A DNA stretch of 64,000 bases from Symbiotaphrina buchneri (Eukaryota; Ascomycota; Symbiotaphrinales; Symbiotaphrinaceae). Positions within the stretch are counted from its first letter, which is position 1. Each line of letters starts with the position of its first letter. Positions 34,355 to 45,840 of the stretch are shown piece by piece. Under the pieces are notes generated by a model. It ran no database searches. It had not been told where the DNA came from and saw only the letters and a list, made by a program, of their open reading frames with translations. The translations under genes were made by a program, and so were the position numbers. The stretch is from NCBI GenBank assembly GCA_001599915.1, contig BCIG01000006.1, positions 62,001-126,000 on the forward strand. The letters are read 5' to 3'.

Positions 34355-37096
34355 TCATCCACCCCTTTCACCGAACTCCTTAGCCCAGTCTTCAAACTGC
34401 TTGAGACCTTCCTTGCTGACGCTGGGCCGAATGTTCTTCAGACTAGCCTCAAAGTCTTCGAACTGAATTGGACGAATTTCATCGGGAGACATGTGTAATA
34501 GAGCTTCGCCGAGACTGCGTAATGGTCCCATGGCTGCATCTTTAGCCAATGCAGTGATATCAGAGCCAGAGAATCCTATAATACAACAAACGTCAGCATA
34601 TCTCCAAGCAACATGAGGTCTTGCATGAACTGCGCGCAAGCAGGGCAGAAGACACCGTGAGCTTAAAGAAGGGACGTACCATCAGTGAACTCCACAAGCC
34701 TATCAAGGTCTTGGTCGCTCATCGAATGTTTCTGGTGGCTCATGAGACTCTTCAGCTGCATAGCTCGCACATGTGGCTCCGGAAGCGGAATGTATTGCCT
34801 TCTCACGAATCGGCGACGTGCAGCTTCATCAATCGCCCATGGCAGGTTGGTTGCGGCCAGCACGAGCACCCTACTCGCATCCCCTTTGTCCTTGTCAGCT
34901 TGCTCACGGTCAGCCGCGGCCCTGGCCAAGTCAGACCACTGAATCAGAAATTCGGTCTTGATCCGCCTAGTGGCTTCATTCTCACCAGAGCCAGAGCGAG
35001 AAGACAGGAGGGAATCGATCTCATCCACAAATATAATGGAAGGCGCCAAGGCTTTTGCTAGCACAAACAAAGCTCTCACAAGCTTCTCTGACTCCCCGAG
35101 GTACTTCGAGGTCAAACTGCTAGCAGAGATCGAAAAGAAGGTGGATCTGGATTCCGTAGCCACGGCCCTTGCCAACATCGTTTTGCCTGTACCGGGCGGT
35201 CCGAACAGTAGCATTCCTCTTGCCGGCTCTCTGAGACCCATGAACAGATCTGGTCGGAGAAAAGGATAGACGACCGCTTCCTTGAGTGCATTCTTTGCAA
35301 TGTCCAGACCTGCCACGTCATCCCAGTGAACCTCGTCCCCTTTGATAACGATCTCATTCAGTATCTGCTTCGCGGCATTTTCGTCCACGCCCCGAGGCAG
35401 ATTCTTCAGCAGGCGACTGACCCGATCATTCCATTCCTTTTCCTCTGGAGGAACATCTGACGATTCGCTAGAAGTGTCGGAGGGTGTGTGAGGGTCACCT
35501 GCCAGAATCGGATCCTCGGTCTGCTTTTCAGTACGCTTTCCGGCCTTCTGCAGATTTTGCGTTCTTCTTCGCCTCTCGTCCTCGCTTTCAGAGGATACAA
35601 CTTCCCGCGCCGCAGTTTGTGTCTTGTTTCTCGGAGACGACGAATTGGCCACAGGTTTCCGCCCGACAACTGGTTTAGAACTGGCTTCGACGGATCTGTT
35701 CGAAGGCCGGTCCCGACGTTGAGGAGACCTTTGTCGCACAGGTAGTGATGCTTTATTGGACGTCCCAACAAGACGAGACGACTTGGGAGGTGGCATCGGA
35801 GGGGATTCCCTGAGAGCGCTCGTGACGGGATACTCGTTCATGTAGGACGGATAGGAGAGCGGGGATTTGTGAAGAGGTACAGGGGGTGGCTTCGGTTTGG
35901 TAACGATGTCTGACGGATGGTCTTGGATCTTTGGCGTAGCTTCCGTGCTATTGACCGTTGTAAGATTCTCAGTTGAGCGTGTTTGCAGAGGTCCACCCAG
36001 TTCATTGTTCTCGGATGGTCTGCGCATAAAGTACGGTGGGGTCGTATCCTTCGCGTTATCTGGCGTAGGCAGTAGATCGGACGGGCTTGGTGACCTTATC
36101 AAGCTGGGCGAGTGAGTGCCAGTATCAAGCCTCTCGTAAGGCGATAGTGGCTGGCCTGGAGAACTCCGCTGGCCGTGAAGATTCTGTTGTGAAGAGTTCA
36201 ATGTCAGGGTGCTAGAAGAAGCAGAGCCGCCAAGACTTTGCCCTAATCTGTCCCCTCCCATCCTAGAAACTGATCCCCAAGCGAGTGTTGCCGCTTTCGA
36301 GGCAGATGGTGGTCCTTGATTCAATCTGGCGGACATAGGCGATTTGCCAGACCTCTTTCCTCCGTTCGGCCGAAGCGTAGTACGCATTGTTGTCTTCTTG
36401 TCCGGACTTGGCGACCTGGATGACTTCTTCGTGGGAACCGGAAGTGAAGGAGGCGACTTGCTATGTCTTGCTGCTGCATCTATTGAGGAGCTTGGTATAC
36501 CGAGAGCTCTAGGACCCTCAGGCCCAGAGCTCCGCTTTGTCAAAAGGCCTGGTCGCTGGGGCTGCCTCTCAAGCGAAGGTCCCGAGCCCGGTATATCGGA
36601 GTAGTCGGCCGCACGTACTGTCCCGCCTCCTATCCAACCAGCACCCTCCTTATCCAACGACTGCCTTGGAGTCGCGGCTGCTGCTGGTGGGGGCTGAGTC
36701 GCAGAAGTCCCGCCGCTTGTAGCATTCTCTGATCCACCATTTGCTTCAGCACGACTCTGTCGGAGGGCTTCCAATAATTCGACACGCTCCTTGCATTGTA
36801 ATTCCATGTTGCGTAAAGAATCCTGAAGTGCCTTTTCCGTCTCGGTCTTTGGTCGATAAGTGGGCAACACGCGATATGCATTGTGATAGTAGATCTGATC
36901 GAGGGCCGATCGCCACGAACGGAGTGCCTCTTCCTCATTGCCCTGAAACAGCCATTATCAGTACATCTGTCCCGATGAGATGGGATCGTAGTGTCTCCAA
37001 GCTTACCTGGCTTTCAAAATAAACGGCCGTTGAGCAAATGAGATAGCATTCATCGTACGTCTTCTGCATCGAAGACGCCGTCTTGTTGCGCATCAT
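34355..37096 (-). CDS. SAP1: Meiotic-clade AAA ATPase, Sap1/spastin type, with MIT-like N-terminus
   Basis: AAA ATPase of the katanin/spastin/Vps4 clade, closest in layout to yeast Sap1. Such enzymes act as hexamers on protein or membrane-coat substrates. The substrate here is unknown. Exons on the minus strand: 37096-37007, 36942-34680, 34575-34355, giving 857 residues. Introns are 64 and 104 nt. Residues 1-80 form a helical MIT-like unit ([18 protein letters not shown] joined to [18 protein letters not shown]). Residues 90-540 are Ser/Pro-rich and probably disordered. The ATPase core shows [18 protein letters not shown], Walker A GPPGTGKT (about 611), Walker B IIFVDEID (about 667), and the second region of homology [17 protein letters not shown]. 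The C-terminal part ([30 protein letters not shown]) follows intron 2. The frame stays open upstream of the ATG at 37096, so an extra 5' exon is possible. Confidence 0.88.
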
Positions 37097-38500
37097 TTCT
37101 GTGGCATTCGGACCAGCAACGGTCCATCTAGCCTTTGAGGACAGACGTTGTCGTGGACGGTAGCGCTGGGACACACTCTGTGTGCTGACCCTGAAGGCTC
37201 GTGATTCAGGGCAGGTGGGTGGCTCCGCCTTGTGGATAAGCCCTGTGACGTCGCTGTTTCCGAATTCGACAGATTTCTTCCGGTAAGATCGATGCTCCCC
37301 GGACCGAATGAAAAGCTCTCACGCACCGAATTGGACGACTGATAATCCCCTTGATCTGGGGTCCGAATTGCAAACTTCAAGACTTGTTGGCATGTACAAA
37401 GTGCAGGACCCGGCTGACGGTCAAAGAGCATGCGAGCGTCGTTCACCTGTTGCGGAGAACGCCTACCGTATTTTGGCGAGAACGCTAAGCAGCGGGAATC
37501 CTGATGTGGCTGAAGGCATTACGACAACGGGCTCAGCAAGAGCTTCCTTCTTACAGACGAGGCAGAGTACAGACAAGGCAAACTATCTACATGGCAACTA
37601 TCGTGTTTAGTCGAATATAGCTCTGAGAAAGACCAATCCTGCGTAGAAGCAGTTCGATAGTCTACTGTTGCTTAATTGTCGCAACCCTGTTGATCCCCGA
37701 GCCAAGGAATTGCCATCAATGCTAGGTCCCCGAGACGCATGCATCAAATCAGTGCCCAGTGTTCACCAATTCGTTCTTGTGTCCACACCATCACGTCCTT
37801 GGTAGCACACGTAGGTCGCGGTATCGCTCAAGAGTCACCGGTTGATAAATGCTGAGGAGCTTTTCCATGAGCTGGGAGTGATGGCCCGCCTAACAGTGTC
37901 CTCGGAGACCCAGGGAATTTTGCTAAAACGCCTTCGCAATGCGTCGTGCATGATCGATAGTCGCAGTGAGAGCGATGTCAATTAAAGACTCCAGAAAGTC
38001 TCCAAACCGGAATTCTTTGGCTCATATCTTCCATAGGTGTGTGAATACCGTCTCCGATATCGCTGCGACAACAAGTGCCCTCCTCGACAGATCAAAACTA
38101 TTGTACATGCCTAAAGCCTGAATCCCACCGGTAGCCTGCTCACCAGAGCGTGCTACAAAACGCCTATACATGTCCATAAATGCTCAATTAGACACACGCT
38201 TAAATAAAGACTCTCTCCGAGGAGTCCGAGACTTTTCCATAGTCCAGATTGCCTTCCCAGCGGAAGGACAGAGTAATTTTAAGGGAAATAAATCCTCTCC
38301 TTGAACTGCGATCCTCTCGAAACCTCGAAACGACACCGGAAGTGATCTTCGTTCAGACCAATTGGTGTCGCGCAGAGGGGTGGTGGTGTGAGGGTTGAAG
38401 CTCGTATGGGCGGTCGGTCGGTCGAGCCAAGCGAGGGGGTGTCAACCTCCGCCGCTTGGCCGAAAAAACCACGGATCTGAGGAGATCCAAACCAACATTG
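37097..38500. other. Intergenic region between the AAA ATPase and mitoferrin genes
   Basis: 1.4 kb of ordinary composition. The frame at 37093-37446 on the minus strand is out of phase with the ATPase and resembles nothing I know. A short GGTCGGTCGGTC run lies at about 38411. No gene supported. Confidence 0.5.
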
Positions 38501-39830
38501 TTACGACTCGTCAATTTGACGGATGAAGTATGCTTTTGCCATCTCGTAGGATGCCCTATATCGAATCAGTATTGAATGAGTTGTTGTTGCGGAGGACTGT
38601 ACTCACCAGCAGATGGCAGTACTAGGCATCGTAGAAATAATGCGCGGCCGTAGGCCCCGGAAAAAGCCACGTAGACCCTGGCGTCGCCGTATGATAGCAG
38701 CAGCCTCTTTCAGTCCTTGCACATTTCGAAGCTCAGGATCGGTGGCCGTCCCTCGGGTTTGAAGCAAAGTTTTTATGACATCCAATGGTGTAGTCAATCC
38801 CGCCGCAAACGCGCCAGCCAGACCACCAGCCGTTATGTGCGTTATCGGGTCATACCGCTTCGAAGGGTTCATCAACTTCGACAGAGACTCATAGGCACCA
38901 AACTGTATGGCGGTGAAAGGGATCGTCATTGACAGGGTTGTAGGATAGGAGAGGTAGAAAGCGGAGAAACCCTCGTTGCGATAAACAGATCTCGCGCATT
39001 GGAGCATAGAGTCGTATACGGACCCATGAACTTGCATGCGCTGCTTGATGACTAGAAACCTGATTAGAAAGCCTCCACCAGTCTAGAAGGGTCAACCTTA
39101 CCATCGAAAGGATTCATGAGCGCATCACTTGCTATGGTGGCACAAGCGCCCCCGGCAGCTACACAATTATATCAGCTTCAAGACCAGCGCATTGAAAGGA
39201 AAAAATAGGGCGTACCCGCTGCCAAAGGGTGTTGGTCATCTCCGATGTTCCCACCCATGGCTTGCTTGACCACCTCGTATGTTGTGAAATACACCGCATG
39301 TGCAGGCCCTGCAGAGAAAATATCAGAACCGAGCGACTCGCGCATTGATAAAAGGTAGACCGACCAGCTCCTACGACGACACTTGACATGCCCTTCCATA
39401 ATGCTCGAACACCCTCAGTTGAAGATATTCGTGATAATGCGTTTGTGAGGCCGGAATATACGGCATGTTGAGAAGGTTGGATTATCTGCATGCGAGTCTA
39501 AGGAGCCGGAGTCAGTCTCAAAGCCGGACATTGCAAGGCGCAGGGCAGTATGTACTTTGACAGCATCTATCGGATACATAATTGTGTGTTCCTACGCTCC
39601 GGGTCAGTATTTTGGAACATGCATGTTGACAATGTGCTGTGGCGTGGGCAAACGGACCATGATGCCAGCGAACGCGCCAGCGGCGAGATTATACGGAAGA
39701 GTGAAATGCGGTGGTAGGGATTCATAGCTGCATAGCTTTTGGTCAGATATATTCAACTTGAGCACACGATCTCGAGAGACTCTTACTCATATTCTTCCAC
39801 AGGAATCGGTGGCTCGTGGGCGGCACCCAT
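38501..39830 (-). CDS. MRS4: Mitochondrial iron transporter, mitoferrin (Mrs3/Mrs4 type)
   Basis: Inner-membrane carrier that brings ferrous iron into mitochondria for heme and iron-sulfur cluster synthesis. It has eight exons on the minus strand: 39830-39787, 39727-39658, 39591-39556, 39497-39365, 39308-39216, 39158-39102, 39051-38607, 38555-38501, giving 310 residues, the normal carrier length. Seven introns of 50-66 nt were placed by homology and GT-AG ends, and the frame closes exactly. All three carrier signatures are present: YPIDAVKTRMQ, NPFDVIKQRMQ and TPLDVIKTLLQ. The family-specific stretch MPSTAICWASYEMAK sits in the last membrane helix across the final junction. The unusually high intron density explains why no long open frame is seen. 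Donors GTCCGT (exon 2) and GTCGGT (exon 4) are weaker than the others. Confidence 0.93.
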
Positions 39831-41267
39831 GGATACCACCTCCGGAACTGCAGGACGAGCCTGCAGAAGACTTTTGAGGGACGACAGTTTGCTGGTATTC
39901 GCAGGATATGGCCCTAAAATGCCGACCCAAAGTGAACGCTGTTCCACAGAGAGGTAGGGCAGGGCGATGAGGTCTAGGACAGATTATTCAATGTGAAGGG
40001 AGAGCCATGCTGGAGGACCGGGGGATTTGCTTTCAAACAGTACTCGTACATGACGAGGTCAGAATTCGCTAGCACAGCTTTTGTCCAGAGCTACTTCGTA
40101 CAGTTAGAGCGGTGCGGTGCCTGCGAAGGTACCTAGCCGAGAAGTCCAGAGCCACCAAAAGTGTAAAAGAGCTGCCCCCCGGCATCGGGCTCCTCGGCTC
40201 CATGCCCAGAAATCTTACGCTGACTTCCAGCCAATATTCCAGCCCTTCCTTTCTGACTAAATCACGGATCTGATAAAATTTCTGCCTGCCAAATCTTACT
40301 TTCCCAGCCTAGTGCCCAGAGATAAGAAAATTAGAGGTGACGTCTCACCATGGCCGCACTCGTATCCACCAATACATTTGCCCCCCTGAATCTGATCATG
40401 ATTCACGGCTGGTTACAGCCTACGTTAAGGCAATTTCACCGCAGTGCTCCTCCGTATGAGGCAGACCTCGGCCATTTACTGCTTTGAACCGAATACACCG
40501 CGACTTGTCCGGTGCGCCTTTTTCGTTCCCTCGCCGCTCGCTGATATCGGCGTTTTGCTTTTTTCGGTGGTGTTGATCACTGCGGGTCACTTCCTACCAA
40601 TGGATAGATTTCCAATTATTTATTCTCGTCTCCCGTGCGATGCCCTCTGCCGAGTTGGCTATGTCGCTCAGTCGCTATGTGGATCTCCGCTTGGGTGATA
40701 GTCGCAGTGGTTACTTGAGTAAATTACCTTAGAGGATGCTTGTTTTGCGCTGGGCCATCTCCTAGGGCCTTTGGCTACTACCGTAGCGAGAGGGCGCTCC
40801 TTCACGGCAGCGTCGGATGTCAACTAACCGCCACAGAGTAAGGTACACATAACTGCTACCGGAAACTCCGTGGAGCCGCATGCCATGGAAATGCTACAGG
40901 TGAAGGGAGCGATGCTTTTCCACATCATATGAATCGTGCATTGGCTGTGACGCGGGACTTAACGCTTGTAATCACCAATTAACGGAGACTAAATGCTTGA
41001 GAATATCATCGACTTGGTCCTTAAGGTAGTGACTGTCCACCCCTTATCGAGTCTGCGCAATCCCCTGGGTCATCTAAATTCCAATCAGGCCATATCAGAA
41101 CATCACGCAGGCCAGGCAGACGGCACGGTCAACGTGGGTTGAGAATACTGGGAATGAGGCTCAATATCTAATATTGAACCGAAATCCCCGCCATGTAACC
41201 AGCCAGGCAGAGTTGTGAAAGTACCCGAGACCATGTCATTCGCAACAACCATCTTCCCAATTGTGCT
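39831..41267. other. Intergenic region upstream of mitoferrin
   Basis: 1.4 kb holding the mitoferrin promoter and the 3' flank of the small proline-rich gene. I see no supportable gene. The 84-codon frame at 40444-40698 has no family resemblance. Confidence 0.5.
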
Positions 41268-41906
41268 TTACTCGCTCTTCAAGAGCACCATCCAGACAGG
41301 GCTCGCTGAGACCCCTCTTGTCTCATTCCAGCCGAACGTCTCCAGTGCTTTCTTTGCATCATCATCTTTGTGCCAGACGGTGCGTGATGTTTTCCAACCG
41401 CCATCGCCACTTTCGATTATCTCCGACACGCCCAGTTTCTCCTCCGCGGGCAGTGACCACGGATCCCCACATCTGCGGAGCAGCTCGATAAGTTCTTTGA
41501 CGCCCATCATAGAAGATGGAGCCTTGAAGTGGGTGAACTCGACGGGATCGAATGGTCGCTCGACAGGATTGCATGGAGGATAGATGACATGCAGATGGGT
41601 CACCTTCGTAGGAAGGAGAAGTGTTCCACCGTCGGAAGAGCCTGTTGGAACTGGGATAGGTGCTGGAGGTGCTGCAGGTTGCGGAGGTGCGCCAACAGGG
41701 AAAGGAGTTGCTCCCGGCCAGCCGGGTACAGGCCAGCAGATAGTGGGCACACCTGTGATATAAGGACTTGGAGCAGGATAGCCACCGTACGGAGGAATAA
41801 CTGGATAAGCTTGCTGATAAGGTGGTGGATTGTTGTCGACGTTTCCATACTGTACGCCAGGGGCCCAGTTATTCGGGAATGGATTCGGGAATGGATTATA
41901 AGCCAT
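41268..41906 (-). CDS. Small proline-rich conserved-type fungal protein of unknown function
   Basis: Single-exon protein of 212 residues with an ATG start. Residues 1-90 are Pro/Gly/Tyr/Asn-rich and probably disordered (NPFPNPFPNNW, PPYQQAYPVIPPYGGY). Residues 100-212 look like a compact alpha/beta domain: THLHVIYPPCNPVERPFDPV, MGVKELIELLRRCGDP, EIIESGDGGWKTSRT, then KALETFGWNETRG and SASPVWMVLL. From memory, other filamentous fungi have uncharacterised proteins with the same order (histidine-rich first strand, KELI helix, GDG-W, GW..RG, PVW). I cannot name a Pfam family. There is no signal peptide or membrane segment. It lies 427 bases from the CFT2 stop, in tandem with it. Confidence 0.75.
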   Translation of the reverse strand: MAYNPFPNPFPNNWAPGVQYGNVDNNPPPYQQAYPVIPPYGGYPAPSPYITGVPTICWPVPGWPGATPFPVGAPPQPAAPPAPIPVPTGSSDGGTLLLPTKVTHLHVIYPPCNPVERPFDPVEFTHFKAPSSMMGVKELIELLRRCGDPWSLPAEEKLGVSEIIESGDGGWKTSRTVWHKDDDAKKALETFGWNETRGVSASPVWMVLLKSE

Positions 41907-42333
41907 AATGCCGATGATTGAAAGTCAAGGTTCGTAAAGGAGTGAAGAGGTCGTTCAGCTTGGCCAATGTGGCAGTATGTCAGTAGGGCAAATGCTGGGT
42001 GATCTGAAGGAAGAGTTCCCGGAATATGGCAGGGGTAGCACTTTATATAGACATTTCTCGAAGAGAGCACCAGAGCATGTGCAGAAGGAGTGCTTCGTGA
42101 CGTGCTGCCTGCGGCGCGCACAAGCGGTGACAGTTTATTTCGTTAAATTCCAGATTCCCACGAGGGATCCCCTAAAACAGTAGTAGTATTGCATGTGATA
42201 AGACCTTGGTGCCTGATGATCACCAACGGGATAGGATATTGCAAAATAAGCATGTATATGCAGGGGCGAGCTGTGACGGTGATCCCAGATCTCCTCAGGC
42301 ACGCATGATGATCCAGCGGTGATGTAAACGATG
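41907..42333. other. Promoter of the proline-rich gene and 3' flank of CFT2
   Basis: 427 bases between tandem minus-strand genes. Nothing else recognised. Confidence 0.5.
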
Positions 42334-45309
42334 TCACCTGCCGCCAACCACAGCGAGCCCTTCATAGATCTTCCTTTTCACTGCATAGAAAGACCCTTCA
42401 TTGCGGCTGCCGTTATAACTAGGAAGAGGCACCGCAGCACCCTCAACTTCAATTCTTCCGGTGCCGGATTTTCTCACGGCTACGATAGAATCAACCACCA
42501 AAGTTCCTTCACCTCGGAATTCCGCGGTGTGGCCAGAAGCTTGCAGGATTCTTCTTAAATCAGCAAGCCGCAGATCCCCAACATGAAGCGGTTGCGAGAT
42601 TGAGTGGGTTGCTGAATCCATGTTTGGAGGGACAACATCGAGCACCGGCATGCAAGCAGGGACAGCATTGGAGGCTTCGGTCGAAACGTCAGGTGCATCT
42701 GTTCCTTCAGAATCGTTCTTAATGGTCTTCTGCTTCTTGTTGCTGGTTTCTTGAGCCCCCTCCCTGCCCTCCTCGACTGCAACGGCCGTTAAACAGCCCG
42801 TGAGGGTGACTATACCCAAACCGCGAACACTCTGCCAGTGCAGATGTTTGGCGAGCGGCTCACTCAGCTTGACCACCCAAGCATTTGTGTCAACACTCGC
42901 ATCAACTGGACGGCCAACGATAGGAGTGAAGACGTCAGCTCCGTCATTTCCCGTCGAATCTCCACTTTTGCTCCCCAACAGCTTGCGGCAATCAGCCGCA
43001 AGTGACATTGTCTCGTCTCTCGTGCCACCAAGGAGTATGAGCTTTCGTGGGTCTATTAGAGGAATGAGCATCTGGAGACTTCGTTTGTCATGGAGCCCAG
43101 CGAAGTCCACGTAAGCGATCCTCATGTTGAGTTGCAGTTCTTCCTCGTTGAAAGTGACCTTTGAGGGACCACTAGATCCAGCTACATCCTCTACGTCGTT
43201 CTCCCAAGGCTCGTACTCTTCTTCAGACTCCTCCATATCGGCCTCTTTTCCAGCCGTTTCCGCACCATCTGCTCCATGATTTGTTTCCATGTGCTTCTGG
43301 CCATTGCTCGGCCGCCGTCGCTTGGGACCGCCGCCCAAGGATCGTCGGCCCGGACCATCTGCCATTCCAATATCCTCCCATTTCCGCTTTTGACCAAGTT
43401 TGGCCTCTTGAGAGTCACCGTTAGTCTTCATGTCCTGACCATCTACTTCATCTCTTTCCTCGGCCCTTAGATAATCCTCGGGTCTTATGAGTTCCCCGAA
43501 CTCATCAGCTCGCCTCCTCTTCGCAACAAAAGGAAACATCTTTTCTCGACCTCTCTTCCCTCGGACATCATAGTCATAGATCCCTTTTCTTCTTACTAAG
43601 ACGTTAATACCGAGATCCTCGTTGGAAAGGCCCAACTTGTTTCTTGTTGCGCTCGCCAGGGCTGCGGAAATATTCAGGGCTTTGCCCTGCTGCTCTGGAT
43701 CAGATTCCTCGGTTGAAGTCGAAGACTCAGATGCATTATCCTCGATGGCGTCACCGGCGGTATCAAACACCGCTTGAGCGTTGGTTTGCATCGTATTCTG
43801 CAACTGGCGTTGAGTGGCAAGGTATTGCTGGTAGATGACAAGTTCTTGGTTCTCCAGTGGTATTCGCCGCGGCTCCCTTATCTCGAGAGCTCGGCCACCT
43901 CCGTAAACTTGTTCCAAATTATCACCAGACGAACTCACATCTGGTGCCACACCGTCAACCCTGCTCTCCCAGCACTTCCATAACTCGTGGCCTAAAGCGC
44001 CATGTTTCTCCTTGCCATCTTCAGCAACCAGACGGTCAGTCAAAATAACGAGATTGTTACTATTATTAGATATTTTTCGCAAGACATCTCTTGAAAATCC
44101 CCATTCGAGTGTAGTATCGCTAGCGAGTATAACCTTTGGTGCCTCGGATAAGAGCATCTTTTCGACCTGTCTCTTGCGCTCCAGGAGCTTCAGGTGCTTG
44201 AAGTCAAAAGGCGCGGCAGCTTTTGAGGAAACCCCATCCTTCAGTTTGCCAGTAGTCTCGTTTTCCAATTCCCGGCTGATCCCTTCATCCATCCATTCGA
44301 TCATACTGCGGGCATACCGCATGGTAGCACCAATAGTCCTACTAACAACATACGCCTTCGCTGATCTCGCAAGGCTGCTTCCCTGGTCTTGGGCAGCAGC
44401 GTCTGCCTGCCATGTCTCTTCTAGAAGGTATGCCAGCTCTAATACCCGTGCACTGGAGTCTGTGGGAATCAGCACCGTCCCTCCTCTCGCGATAGTCGTC
44501 CGAATCTGGTCGATCAGGATTTCATCGCGCTTTTTCCGTCCGCCAGATAGGGCGACTCGTTCGGCCCCACGACTGCTGCAAACAAGTGCAGTTGGCTTCC
44601 GTAATTGTTCGATCACCTCTGCTCCACCCGCACCAGCTCCTCCAAGCCATGCCGCCCCAGCTAGCACGTTCTCCCTAGCCTGGTTCCAGTCAACAGCATA
44701 GACTATAGACTCTAGGCCATGCTGTATATGCCAGATCGTTCCTCCAAGGGTATGACCAGCATTGTACGCAGTGATCGTTAGACCGTTCAATGGCGGAGAG
44801 AAAGGGGACGGCAGCGGCTCATGTGGCTGGGAGTATTTCAGAGGGTGGATGAGGGAGAAATAACCAGCTATCTCTTCAGGAGTCGGAGGCTGAAGAAGTA
44901 TGTTAGGATCCTGTCCCTCGGCCTTTGGAGTCACGTATGAATACGATGACTCCTGCAGGGATGATGTCGGAATGATGGTAGAAGCCAGGGGTGTCGAAGC
45001 GTAGAGGTCCTGTAACAGCGTGCGGCCAAGAGAGATGACTGGGGTCGTTGCATAGATCGGAATACGCGTAAAAAGCGGAAAGTGTTTGCAGCAGTGAGCG
45101 AAAGCTGCGATGTGTGCTGGACTTGCGTGCGTCAAAAGAATAATGGACAAGGTAGGTATCTGCCTTTCCAGTTCCCTGAGCTTGGAGACGTCGAAGGATT
45201 CATCCCATCCTACATCCACTAGGATCTTCACGCCCCCGTCTAATTCCAGCAATGACTGGGAAGCTTGTGACTCCGACTGCGCCCCAAGCAGCGCTGTGAA
45301 ATTGAACAT
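42334..45309 (-). CDS. CFT2: Cleavage and polyadenylation factor subunit Cft2 (CPSF100)
   Basis: Non-catalytic metallo-beta-lactamase/beta-CASP subunit of the pre-mRNA 3'-end cleavage and polyadenylation factor, partner of the endonuclease Ysh1/CPSF73. Single exon, 991 residues. The start MFNFTALLGAQSESQASQSLLELDGG matches the family. The metal-binding motif that reads HxHxDH in active relatives is THASPAHIAAF here, so the usual ligands are degenerate, as expected for Cft2. The beta-CASP part includes GHTLGGTIWHI, YAVDWNQARENVL, RGGTVLIPTDSSARVLELAYLLEE and a segment ending ILLGGTRDETMSL. Long acidic low-complexity stretches lie in the middle (for example MEESEEEYEPWENDVEDV). The C-terminal domain ends in FRGEGTLVVDSIVAVRKSG and SFYAVKRKIYEGLAVV. 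Divergent from ATG9. Confidence 0.95.
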   Translation of the reverse strand: MFNFTALLGAQSESQASQSLLELDGGVKILVDVGWDESFDVSKLRELERQIPTLSIILLTHASPAHIAAFAHCCKHFPLFTRIPIYATTPVISLGRTLLQDLYASTPLASTIIPTSSLQESSYSYVTPKAEGQDPNILLQPPTPEEIAGYFSLIHPLKYSQPHEPLPSPFSPPLNGLTITAYNAGHTLGGTIWHIQHGLESIVYAVDWNQARENVLAGAAWLGGAGAGGAEVIEQLRKPTALVCSSRGAERVALSGGRKKRDEILIDQIRTTIARGGTVLIPTDSSARVLELAYLLEETWQADAAAQDQGSSLARSAKAYVVSRTIGATMRYARSMIEWMDEGISRELENETTGKLKDGVSSKAAAPFDFKHLKLLERKRQVEKMLLSEAPKVILASDTTLEWGFSRDVLRKISNNSNNLVILTDRLVAEDGKEKHGALGHELWKCWESRVDGVAPDVSSSGDNLEQVYGGGRALEIREPRRIPLENQELVIYQQYLATQRQLQNTMQTNAQAVFDTAGDAIEDNASESSTSTEESDPEQQGKALNISAALASATRNKLGLSNEDLGINVLVRRKGIYDYDVRGKRGREKMFPFVAKRRRADEFGELIRPEDYLRAEERDEVDGQDMKTNGDSQEAKLGQKRKWEDIGMADGPGRRSLGGGPKRRRPSNGQKHMETNHGADGAETAGKEADMEESEEEYEPWENDVEDVAGSSGPSKVTFNEEELQLNMRIAYVDFAGLHDKRSLQMLIPLIDPRKLILLGGTRDETMSLAADCRKLLGSKSGDSTGNDGADVFTPIVGRPVDASVDTNAWVVKLSEPLAKHLHWQSVRGLGIVTLTGCLTAVAVEEGREGAQETSNKKQKTIKNDSEGTDAPDVSTEASNAVPACMPVLDVVPPNMDSATHSISQPLHVGDLRLADLRRILQASGHTAEFRGEGTLVVDSIVAVRKSGTGRIEVEGAAVPLPSYNGSRNEGSFYAVKRKIYEGLAVVGGR

Positions 45310-45840
45310 TGCTCGGGAGTTTTTGAAAGAGGGACCGTCAACGGGCGAGTGCTACCTCCAGGCGCGCTCAAAACGCTGACAGAGCAGAGAATGATTAGTC
45401 TAAGGACAGCCGCATTTTCATGGGTGGAATTGTCCCCAAGGTGAGGTCCAATGTTGCGTCTCGAGGTTGGACCGCTGCTGCAGCGGCAGAAACACCCAGC
45501 AGCCTTTGACAAGCTTCACGGAACTTGCCGCACAATGTCGTCGCCTGCCTGTACGAGCATGTACATAAACATAAAGGAACCCCTCAAGTGACCGCCATTC
45601 CACAACCACCAACACTGCCCTGTCGTCGGTCCACGCAACTAAAACGTCAGCTGCCGCTTGGAAAGATCAGCATTCATCGGTTGAATCTTACAGCATGTGA
45701 CTGCGGTCTTCTGCCTCATCCTGCTGTTGCTGTTGACGGCGGGGAAGGCAGACAAGACCGAGGACCCGCTTCATTGAAGCTATGCTGCTCAGATATTCTG
45801 TCTTTATTCATCAATCTTAAGCTGCTGCGACCCCAAAAGG
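45310..45840. promoter_or_regulatory. Shared divergent promoter of CFT2 and ATG9
   Basis: 531 bases separate the two start codons. Neither side shows a clear TATA box. No binding site is claimed. Confidence 0.55.
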
